The position numbers and the translations under genes were made by a program. A stretch of 64,000 bases of DNA from Rhynchopus sp. YZ270_cl-10 (lineage: Eukaryota; Euglenozoa; Diplonemea; Diplonemida; Diplonemidae): positions 1,860,001 through 1,924,000 of the forward strand of contig OZ037838.1 in NCBI GenBank assembly GCA_964035575.1. The letters are read 5' to 3'. A model generated the notes under the pieces. The model had not been told where the DNA came from and did no database searches. It saw only the letters and a list, made by a program, of their open reading frames with translations. Positions 40,900 through 49,788 of the stretch are shown here, piece by piece; position 1 is the stretch's first letter, and every line of letters starts with the position of its first letter.

Positions 40900-41207
40900 G
40901 CGAGCAGTGCACCCTGTGTGGGAAGTACCTCCTCGCTGTCGCTGAGTACTGCGGTGTGTTGCTATCGTGCGTTGCATCAGTATTTGCGTTGCACTCTCGA
41001 CCTACTAGCCTGTGAGGGAATTCATTTTGAGACATTTTGAGGATAACGACCACACCACCCTTTACCTCTCCTTTTCACTTTTGCTTTGTTAAAACCCTCT
41101 TCTGTTTGTGGAAACTACAGACAACGAAATCACCGCAAACACACAAAACAAAGCAACCCACACCTCATCTCCTCCCAACAGAGGTGGAACAAGAAGAAGA
41201 CAAAATA
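40900..41207 (+). repeat. Conserved family intergenic block (between members 5 and 6)
   Basis: Contains the STLCGKYLLAVAEYCG-coding relic (in another frame relative to the stop), the GACCTACTAGCCTGTGAGGG block, CGACCACACCACCC, and the type B leader. It matches 28292-28590 closely. Confidence 0.75.
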
Positions 41208-42380
41208 ATGGATGTGACCTTTGTGCTGGAAGAGTCAGGCGTGACTACGACAGTGGAGGTGCCGTGCGAGGCGGACGTTGCAGCGGCAAAGGAGGTTGCG
41301 TGCACGGCGCTTGCTGTCTCGCCTGCGTCTGTCGAGATGCGCATCGGCACGCAGGTGCTGGAGGGGACGTGCCGTCTGCAGGACACTGCGTTTGATGCAG
41401 GGGTGCAGGTTGTGCTTGCCCGCCGCTTTGCCGACATCAAGTGTCCTGCTCAGTACAGTGTGCATAATTTGTGTAACTTCTCGTTGTCTCCTTGTGGATC
41501 GCTCTGTCTCTATTTCCACTTGAAATATTTCAATCCCAGTGGTGGTATCGGTAGTACCGGTGTCGGCTTTAACACAGAAACCTTCGAGACTGCCTTCAAG
41601 TTTGAAACCAAATGTCGTGGGCTAAGTCCGCCTGCCATCTCGCAGTGCAAGACGCGCTGCTACCTGCCATGTGGGGATCACTTTTGCGAGGTGGCGCTTC
41701 CTGGTGGGGAGGTGCTCCGCAAGGTGGACGGTGTCTCATTTTCTGTGTTCGCGTGTGGTGGTGTTGTTGTTTCCCAAGGAAAAGGCGATGTCTCTGTGCA
41801 TGACGAAGACCTGACGTTGCTCCGCACTCTCTCACACAAAGGGACCGAGGGGTGTGAAAACAGCATGGAACCGTGCGCTGACATTGCAGTGTCTGACTGT
41901 GGTGGGTGGGTGATCACCTCCTCCCACAGTGAGAACAACGCACGTCTGTGGGATGTGAACACAGGTGAAGCTGTGGCATGTGTGCCTGCGGATGGGAGGC
42001 GGGTGGCGCTTTCACGATGTGCCTCTGTCTTTGCTGCGGAGTGCTCTGAAAAAGTGCAGCTCTATGACTGGAGTGGTGCGGCTCTTGGCAGCTTCGATAA
42101 AGGGCAGTTTCGCATCATTGACATGCGCTTCACTCCGTGTGGGAAGTACGTCGTTGTTGGGTTTTTGAGTGGTGAAGTATTTTGTGAAGAGTACACTCTG
42201 CACCAGTATGATGTGGCGACCATGTCCTGTGTGCATGTGATACCGAAGGCCCACCAACGGTTTGCGATATCGCCGTGTTCACGTGTGGTTTTGTTTGAGT
42301 CAGGAGAAAGTGACGACCTTGTGTCACAGCATCTGTACCCCTACTTGAGTGATGTTTCGGATGAAAACAGGGAAGAGTAG
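41208..42380 (+). CDS. Ubiquitin-like/WD40-like propeller protein, family member 6
   Basis: 390 residues, the longest member. The constant region has one replacement (GVTTTVEVP). The first blade (FSLSPCGSLCLYFH...GGIGSTGVGF) and the C-terminus (ESGESDDLVSQHLYPYL...ENREE) are nearly identical to member 1, although the leader is type B. Blade 4 carries an insertion (EGCENSMEPCAD) before VSDCGGWVITSS. Blades 5-7 are LSRCASVF with VQLYDWSG, FTPCGKYVVVGF with LHQYDVATMSC, and ISPCSRVV. Function as for member 1, inferred. Confidence 0.88.
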   Translation: MDVTFVLEESGVTTTVEVPCEADVAAAKEVACTALAVSPASVEMRIGTQVLEGTCRLQDTAFDAGVQVVLARRFADIKCPAQYSVHNLCNFSLSPCGSLCLYFHLKYFNPSGGIGSTGVGFNTETFETAFKFETKCRGLSPPAISQCKTRCYLPCGDHFCEVALPGGEVLRKVDGVSFSVFACGGVVVSQGKGDVSVHDEDLTLLRTLSHKGTEGCENSMEPCADIAVSDCGGWVITSSHSENNARLWDVNTGEAVACVPADGRRVALSRCASVFAAECSEKVQLYDWSGAALGSFDKGQFRIIDMRFTPCGKYVVVGFLSGEVFCEEYTLHQYDVATMSCVHVIPKAHQRFAISPCSRVVLFESGESDDLVSQHLYPYLSDVSDENREE

Positions 42381-42761
42381 CCCTCATGAGCACAATAGCG
42401 TGCAGCTCTATGCTTGTAGCAGTGCGGCTCTTTGCAGCTTTGATGAGGCATGGTCATGTCAGGGTGTGCAGTCCACCCTGTGTGGGAAGTACCTCCTCGC
42501 TGTCGCTGAGTACTGCGGTGTGTTGCTATCGTGCGTTGCATCAGTATTTGCGTTGCATCCTCGACCTACTAGCCTGTGAGGGAATTCATTTTGAGACATT
42601 TTGAGGATAACGACCACACCACCATTCACCTCTCTTTTCCCCTTGCCTCAGTAATCCCTTTCTTCTTGTGTTCTACACAACGAAGCCATCACAAGACACA
42701 AAACAAAACAACCCACACCTCATCTCCTCCCAACAGAGGTGGAACAGAAGAAGACAAAACA
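42381..42761 (+). pseudogene. Propeller relic plus conserved intergenic block (between members 6 and 7)
   Basis: From about 42386 an open stretch encodes VQLYACSSAALCSFDEAW, then VQSTLCGKYLLAVAEYCG, matching blades 5 and 6 of the family, and ends at GCCTGTGAG. It is the fullest form of the relic found after several members. The conserved upstream block and type B leader follow. Confidence 0.68.
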
Positions 42762-43874
42762 ATGGATGTGACCTTTGTGCTGGAAGAGTCAGGCGTGACT
42801 GCGACAGTGGAGGTGCCGTGCGAGGCGGACGTTGCAGCGGCAAAGGAGGTTGCGTGCACGGCGCTTGCTGTCTCGCCTGCGTCTGTCGAGATGCGCATCG
42901 GCACGCAGGTGCTGGAGGGGACGTGCCGTCTGCAGGACACTGCTTTTGATGCAGGGGTGCAGGTTGTGCTTGCCCGCCCTCGCTTTGCCGACATCAAGTG
43001 TCCTGCTGAGTACAGTGTAGAGGGGACAACACCGCGAGAGAGGTGTGTGACTCAGATAGCGCTTTCTCCTTGTGGAGCACTCTGCCTCATCTCACAGGAA
43101 GGCTATGTCGCCGGCTTCGATACCGAAACCTTCACCACTGTCTTCAGGTTCAAAGTAGACTTTATGGTGCAGCACGGTCGTCCTACCATCTCACGGTGCA
43201 AGACACGCTGCTACCTGGCGAACGAGGATAGCGCATACGAGGTTGCGCTGCCTGGTGGGGAGGTGCTCCGCAAAGTCGATGGACCACCAGTGTTCGCGTG
43301 TGGTGGTGTTGTTGTCTCATGTCGCGACGACGGCGTCTCTGTGTATGACGAAGACCTGACGTTGCTCCGCACTCTCCCGCACAAAAGGTGCAGAGTGGCA
43401 ATGTCGCACTGTGGTGGGTGGGCGATCTCCTCCTCTGGAATAGATGACAACGTACGTCTGTGGGATGTGAACACAGGTGAAGCTGTTGCGTGCGGATGCG
43501 TGCGTGCGGATGGGAGCGTAGCGCTTTCACGATCTGCCTCTGTCTTTGCTGTGGTGCGCCACTTCAAAATGTACCTCTACGACTGGAGTGGTGCGGCTCT
43601 TGGCAGCTACGAAGAAAACCCTATGATTGACATGCAGTTCACTCCGTGTGGGAAATATATCGTACTTGAAACACAGGATAATGCATGCAGACATACCCTG
43701 CACCAGTACAATGTGTCGACCATGTCCTGTGTGCGTGTGTTCTCCAATGTCTCTGGCTTTGCATTTGCGCTGTCACCATGTTCACGTGTGGTAGTGGTCT
43801 TGCCGCGACACTCACAATATTATACTGGTGACACGCGAGACACTATTGAGACGAGACATCTGTACCCCTACTGA
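42762..43874 (+). CDS. Ubiquitin-like/WD40-like propeller protein, family member 7
   Basis: 370 residues. The constant N-terminus is unchanged. The junction PAEYSVEGTT and first blade (LSPCGALCL) match member 5. Other marks are ISRCKTRCY, VFACGGVVVSCRDD with VSVYDEDLTLL, MSHCGGWAI with VRLWDVNTG, LSRSASVF with MYLYDWSG, FTPCGKYIV with LHQYNVSTMSC and LSPCSRVVVV, ending TRHLYPY. It is the last member of the 5-6-7 tandem. The conserved 3' block is absent after it. Confidence 0.88.
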   Translation: MDVTFVLEESGVTATVEVPCEADVAAAKEVACTALAVSPASVEMRIGTQVLEGTCRLQDTAFDAGVQVVLARPRFADIKCPAEYSVEGTTPRERCVTQIALSPCGALCLISQEGYVAGFDTETFTTVFRFKVDFMVQHGRPTISRCKTRCYLANEDSAYEVALPGGEVLRKVDGPPVFACGGVVVSCRDDGVSVYDEDLTLLRTLPHKRCRVAMSHCGGWAISSSGIDDNVRLWDVNTGEAVACGCVRADGSVALSRSASVFAVVRHFKMYLYDWSGAALGSYEENPMIDMQFTPCGKYIVLETQDNACRHTLHQYNVSTMSCVRVFSNVSGFAFALSPCSRVVVVLPRHSQYYTGDTRDTIETRHLYPY

Positions 43875-44214
43875 GTGACGTCTTACCGTCTCCCCTTTCC
43901 CCCCTTCATAGTCCCAGGTCCGCAAGTCTTATATTCGGCTATCTTTTGTCCACCCCTCCCCCGTTCTTCACGACGCAAATTTTCGGGGGTTTTTGAGACT
44001 TTTGGGCGATCAACAAACAACAAACAAAAAACAAGTATATTCATTTTCTTCCCCCCACAACCTCACACACACACACTTGGGGCCATATTCTGCGCAAGAA
44101 TCACCCCTCTTCGTTATCAAACACACACACACACTATGCTCCCGCCAGGGAAAACCCACACCCCCTCTCAACACACCCCCCTTCCAGACAACAGTTGTCA
44201 ACACCCTCACCCCC
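43875..44214. other. Spacer and probable 5' UTR of the MORN gene
   Basis: C/A-rich with two CA repeats (44068-44081, 44121-44133). The frame is open upstream of 44215, but its translation is low-complexity. Confidence 0.5.
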
Positions 44215-45171
44215 ATGGCCACCGACCTGCAATGGACTGTCACACACTACGACAACGGCGCGGTGTACGAAGGCTACATAGATGCACAGCACCGACGGCA
44301 ACTGGTGGGACGCTTCTCCAAGGGCGGTGCTACTTATGAAGGCGAGTTTGTCGACGGACAGATGCACGGACACGGACGGTACACATACGACGAGGCAGCC
44401 ACACGCACATACACTGGAAACTTTGCAAACGGCGAGATCCACGGTGACGGTGTCTCCGAGGGCCCAACCTTCTCCTTTGTCGGCTCACACTCCGCAGGCC
44501 GCAAACACGGCAAAGGCGTGATCATACCCTCCACCACCGGCACCACACAACGCCACATCTGGGCAAAAGGCCACCCCACCGAGACCACCTCCCCCACCCT
44601 CCCCGAGATTCTCAAGGAGTACACCGTACGCCGCCGACGCATCCTCAGCGCAGTCGCCGCATCGATACCCCCACTCGGCACACCCTGCGAAGAAGGCTGG
44701 CACGATGCCAGGGAGACCCGCTCCCAAACGCTCCCCTCCGGCTGCACATACTCTGGATCCTTCTTTGGTGCAAAACGTTCTGGGCACGGTGTATGGGAAC
44801 ATCCTGAAGGGGACCGTTATGAAGGACAATGGATGGACAACAAAAAGAGTGGTTGGGGTGTCTACACTTCAGATGCACGGCGATATGAAGGGGAGTGGTG
44901 TGGCGACAAGATGAACGGCTGGGGGGTACAGACCGCCGCTGGAGGCGTCTTTGTAGGAAAGCACCACGAAGACGCAAAGTGCGGTATAGCAGTGGTCTTC
45001 AGCACTGAAGGCGATGAGAAGGCAGCACCGATGCTGCAGGATTGGCGCGACGGAACACTACACAGTGAAAAGCCTGCAAGCGAAGAGACAGCAGCAGAAT
45101 ACTCCATGGTGCGCAAAATATTAGAAGCGACGGTACGTGGTGCATGCAAGGCGGGGCAAGCAGATGTGTGA
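44215..45171 (+). CDS. MORN-repeat protein
   Basis: 318 residues; start chosen at CCCCATGGCC because upstream in-frame sequence is low-complexity. MORN motifs occur in two groups. Residues about 15-95 have YEGYIDAQ, YEGEFVDGQMHGHGRYTY and YTGNFANGEIHGDGV. Residues about 178-260 have YSGSFFGAKRSGHGVWEHPEG, YEGQWMDNKKSGWGVY, YEGEWCGDKMNGWGV and FVGKHHEDAKCGIAV (shown in parts). A charged linker with VRRRRILSAV lies between. MORN repeats bind membrane lipids or serve as scaffolds in protist cytoskeletal structures; the specific role here is unknown. Single exon. Confidence 0.9.
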   Translation: MATDLQWTVTHYDNGAVYEGYIDAQHRRQLVGRFSKGGATYEGEFVDGQMHGHGRYTYDEAATRTYTGNFANGEIHGDGVSEGPTFSFVGSHSAGRKHGKGVIIPSTTGTTQRHIWAKGHPTETTSPTLPEILKEYTVRRRRILSAVAASIPPLGTPCEEGWHDARETRSQTLPSGCTYSGSFFGAKRSGHGVWEHPEGDRYEGQWMDNKKSGWGVYTSDARRYEGEWCGDKMNGWGVQTAAGGVFVGKHHEDAKCGIAVVFSTEGDEKAAPMLQDWRDGTLHSEKPASEETAAEYSMVRKILEATVRGACKAGQADV

Positions 45172-45764
45172 AAACACGAAAAACGAGAGAAAAAAGAAAT
45201 GGAGCATTTCTATGGTATAACACAAAACCATTTTCAAAAGGAACAAAAAAATAGTACATGCGATGGGGTGTTGAGCGCGTATTGGGATCTCAACAGGGGA
45301 TAAGAATGGGTAGGATATAGCTTTCAAATTAAGAGTGATACCAGTAGTCTGCGGAACTTTAGGGACAAGATGTGCCATGTGTGTTCGTATCCTAACCTCT
45401 GTGAGGAGACATTTGAGCATTTGAACGTACCTCTTTTTGGGTACCTCGAATGACAACAAAAACAAACAAAACATTGTCACACAAAAATCACTTTATACCA
45501 GTAGGTTCAAAGTTTTGTCGAGACAACAAAAAAATAATGGAAATTTCCTGGAAATTTGAACTTTCGGATGTCATATTTGTTGTGCTACTCTAAGGACCCT
45601 CCCCCTTCCCCGCTTCCAATATCTTTTTTTGAGCTCTCTCATCCAACACCTTTTCACAACATCACCACCCAGGACAACCACATTTCTTTTAGTATTCGCG
45701 AAACAGCAAAAACCTTTCTTTTTAACTAAGGATACGACAGGAGTTTTCGACCTAACCCGACACA
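45172..45764. other. Spacer between the MORN and TSG101-like genes
   Basis: AT-rich; nothing recognised apart from the C/T- and A-rich 5' region of the next gene. Confidence 0.45.
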
Positions 45765-47126
45765 ATGTACAGACACGGTCATGGGCATGGGCACCATCAC
45801 AGCCAAGATCCACGCCATGCGAAGCTTGAGCCTTTATTGCAACGCTACGCCCGACCTGGGGTGGTGCGCAACCAGGCGCACAATGTTTTTCAGCAGTACC
45901 CCTTTCTTGACCCGGTGCAAAACGCGCTTGGAGAGGCAGAGCTAGAGGGCACTGTGCAGTGTATGTACCAGGGCACGTCGTACCACTACCCGTTGACGGT
46001 GCGTCTGCCGTTCCGCTATCCGGATGAGAGCGCAATGTGCTTTATCTCGCAGAGGCAGCTTGACAACGCGAATATGATGCTCTCGCCAAGCAACCGCTAT
46101 GTGCGCAACGACGGTATTGTGCAGACAACGTGCGGCAGCCCGCTCATGCCTGTTCTGACACAGGTTGTGCAGCTGTTCCAGGGTACACCCCCTGTGTACG
46201 CCAAGCCAGCACAGCAGGCACCGCCTGCAGTGGTGCGGCCGCCCGCATCGAACCCATACGCACAGCCGCAGCAACCTTCCACGTACACAGCGCAGACGCA
46301 GCATGTTCCCGTGCAGAATCCGTACCAAGGTGGTGGGGGCGGTGGTGGTGCCGTGCAGAAGCCGTATTCAGGTGCTGTGTACCCGCCTCCGGCAGCGCAA
46401 ACCGTGCCTGCTCGTGCAGCGGTGCAGGAGGACGACTGGCAGGGCGAGCTTCTCAAGTCGCTGCGTACTGAGGTGCGTACAGAGCTTGAGTCTCTATGCA
46501 AAGATCAGCAGGCCGAAACGCAGGTATAATGGAGGTTCTTTTTTTTTGAATTTTAGAGTTGCGTACCGGTTTTTTTTTGAAATATGTTTTCCTCACCTCA
46601 TCTCACTTCACCTCACTCGCTGTACAGGGCAATGTAGAGAGTCTTGAGATGCAAGCCGACTCTGCTGCAAAAGACGTTGCTGCACTAGACGCTGAGATCG
46701 AGCAGATGCGGAAGAAGGCGGCCGAGATTCGTGCGAAGGAAGCGCTTTTGGAGGCTAAGGTGAAGGAGGGCAAGGAGTGGCTTGCCGAGAACGAAGGTGC
46801 GCTCAGCAAGAAGCCCGAAGACATGCTCCCGACAAACGAGCTTGACGCGCAGATCATCGAACTCACGGCAGAGAGCAATGCCCTGGACGACATGGTATGT
46901 GGTTGCGCCACCACACAGCAGTTTTTTCCCCCTTCTCCTATTGGCTGTGTGTACAACACAACACCTACAACATCTACCCCTCACAACACACCTTCAGCTC
47001 CACCTTGTCGGCCGCTGTGGCGAGAACGCGGAAACGATTGTGAAGCTCTCCATGGACCTTGGCCGTCGTCGCTTCGAAGCTGTCTGCAAACTCAACAAAG
47101 CTATGAAGAAGAAGGCTGACCTCTGA
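45765..47126 (+). CDS. TSG101/Vps23-like ESCRT-I subunit (three exons)
   Basis: Exons 45765-46523, 46628-46894 and 46998-47126 join in phase 0 through GT-AG introns of 104 and 103 bp, giving 384 residues. Residues about 20-145 are a UEV domain (YHYPLTVRLPFRYPDESAMCF; VRNDGIVQTTC), an E2-like fold lacking the catalytic cysteine. A Pro/Gln/Tyr-rich linker with NPYQ and YPPP spans about 150-230. A coiled coil follows (LEMQADSAAK to AKVKEGKEW). The C-terminal 45 residues (LDDMLHLVG, then VKLSMDLGRRRFEAVCKL) match the steadiness box. The same domain order defines TSG101/Vps23, which recognises ubiquitinated cargo in endosomal sorting. Length fits the family. Confidence 0.9.
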
Positions 47127-47542
47127 ATTAATGGGATGTGTGGGGGTGGGGGCTTGGGGTGGGGGGATACCCGGTGGGGGGATGGACGCATGAACTCTCA
47201 TGCAGAGGTGTATGGTGTGTACTGTGGTCTGAGGTGGTTAGGCTTATCAGGTTCATCTGATCCACCTTTTCTTTGTTTTCTTTGATGATGTGCATGCGAA
47301 GGCATATTCATCCCATCCTTTTTTTCTAATTTTTTGAGCTGCACTCGGGACAGGCTTAATCAAAGGTTCTGCATTCAGCCAAGTGTCCCTGCAAGTCATC
47401 AGCTTCATTTTTCAAGATTTTCTTTTCAAATATTTGGATTTTCAGGAAACCCTTTAAACCTCGAAATGGATGTAGGACCACATGGTTGGGTCCACCGCTC
47501 CGGTTATACCGAGGTACACTGTCATGAGAGGACTTTGTACCA
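47127..47542. other. Spacer downstream of the TSG101-like gene
   Basis: Partly G-rich (47130-47180). A TTAGGCTTATCAGGTTCATC near 47238 is a weak copy of the dispersed stem-loop motif. No gene. Confidence 0.4.
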
Positions 47543-47551
47543 TAAATGTAA

Positions 47552-49779
47552 GAGAAAAGTTCGATTTCGGCCTCGAAAATACCCGTGACACCGATTTGTC
47601 ACGGTACTTTGTCACGGAATTTTTTTGAAAGATTCGATTTCGTGACAAAAAAAGTTCGATTTCGTGACAAGCCGATTTTTTCATTGACACACAAAATTCA
47701 ATTTAGTGACAAATGACTTTTTTCATTGACAAAAAAAAATTCGATTTCGTGACAAATCCATTTTTTCATTGACAAAAAAATGTCATTGAAAAAAATGGAT
47801 TTTGTCAAGGAAAAAGTCGTGACAGCCAACCCGCCAGTCACTGAAAAGTGACCAGACAGCCACTTGACAAACACAAAAGAGGCCATTCTTGAGCTGTCTA
47901 GAAACCTAAGGGCAGAGACTGAAGACACAAGGTATGATAACTTTATGATTATGCAAGACTTAGTATATCGCGAACACGGTCAGGCTTGCACGCCTCTGGC
48001 CAGAGGCCAGCCCCACTAAATGATATGCAGCAGACACTCATTGCAGATTTCATTTTCATTCGGTAAAAAATTAATGGGTGCGCAAGTTTCTATACCTAAT
48101 ACCCCAACCCTCACCCATACATTCCATTACACACACCAAAACAGATCGAATCCACCAGCGCATGCGACGGAAGCAGATTCAGATTGTGGTTTGATAAGCA
48201 GAGTTCGGTTATTATGGTGGTGGAAAGGGGGGTGGGAACACTTTGTCAGTCACTGCTATAGCCATTAACCAGGGAGCATAGCTAGTGCAAGAAATTCGAC
48301 TTTGGAAACCTTCCGGAAAGTCTGTCCTCTGCTTCCGGAGGACTAGACACAAGAAAATATTGTTTGTTCCCCCAGAAAACCAGTGCACAATTCACACTCC
48401 TTGTGGGTGGTCTTGTTGCCTTTTCGTCATAGTAATTTTGGCCCAGGCATGCTCTTGAAGTATGACAATTTAGTGTGTATGGGGCAGGGTGTTGTTTTGT
48501 TCTGAATTCTCTTTGTTATAACATCTAAGTCAATCGCGGGTGGTGGTTTGTGTAGCGTGAGGCACTCTTTTTAGCAAACTTCCTGCGGCTGCTAAAGTGT
48601 TATTTCTTCGGATTTAACAACGTACAGCGTAACATAGTGGTTTAGCCTGGTCGACACAACCTTTGATAGATACGGGATAACCAACCCCCTTCGACCCCTC
48701 GTGGGTTCACTGAACAAGCCCTAGTGGTAGTTAAACGCGATTGACATTTACATTCCTAGAGATGAAAGAACAAGATAACACTTCTGTACCCGCGCATCAA
48801 AATTGTGGAAAACTTTGCACCCCAAACACCCTCAACAACGCCCGCCAAAAGGCGCCCCTTGTTGCTGGGAGTTGGTTCTCATTGATACACTGCACAGCAG
48901 GCATTCCTCTGAGTCCAACGCATGTTTGGCCTGTCTGCGGCGTTGTACTTCAGGTGCACGAAGACAGGGTCTGGTGGTAAATTTTGCGTAGTACTGCGAC
49001 GTGGTACTACGTGGGTCTGGGAACCTGGTACCTGGGTACAGGATATTTGTTGTAAAGACATCTTCCACCATGCATTGAGGAGGGTAAGACAGTGTTCGCA
49101 GTTTCTACCTGATAGCATTACACATTTAACTTCTCCACGGGGGTCTTGGGCCGTTCATTCGGTTATACCTTGACTACCGGAAGATATTCTTGAGGCCTTT
49201 TTGGTCTCTAGAATATCCGGTCTTCCCGAACGGAGGCACACTTTGTGTGTTACTACGACCTGGCAATTTCCAGCAGTAGGTTAAGTAATCTTTCTTGTAA
49301 ATTGTTGGATCATTATCTCCTCAGTGCATGAATGCCCCACGTGACTGGACACTTTTGTGTTTGTCATGTGGAGCTGTGGTTGCTCTTTCACGACTTTTAT
49401 CCTTGTATCCAGTGTACCCAGTACCCAGTGCCCTGTCACGACTTTTTCCGTGACAAAAAGTTTGGTTTCCTTGACAAAATCCATTTCTGTCACGACTTTT
49501 TCCTTGACAAAAAGTTCGGTTTCCTTGACAAAATCCATTTTTTCATTGACATTTTTTTGTCACTGAATTTTTGGATTTGTCACGAAATCGAATTTTTTTT
49601 GTCAATGAAAAAATCGGTTTGTCACGAAATCGAATTTTGTGTGTCAATGAAAAAATTGGTTTGTCACGAAATCGATTTTTTTTTGTCACGAAATCGAATC
49701 TTTCAAAAAAATTCCGTGACAAAATTCCGTGACAAATCGGTGTCACGGTAATTTTCGAGGCCGAAATCGAACTTTTCTC
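47552..49779. mobile_element. Mutator-like element 2 (non-autonomous), 9-bp target duplication
   Basis: TIRs begin GAGAAAAGTTCGATTTCGGC and run for about 150-250 bp, built of CGATTTCGTGACAAA units. TAAATGTAA is duplicated outside (47543-47551 and 49780-49788). The core 48226-49400 is the reverse complement of 20636-21822 in Mutator-like element 1 with high identity, although the TIRs of the two are unrelated. The core holds broken ORFs only and no recognisable transposase. Confidence 0.85.
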
Positions 49780-49788
49780 TAAATGTAA

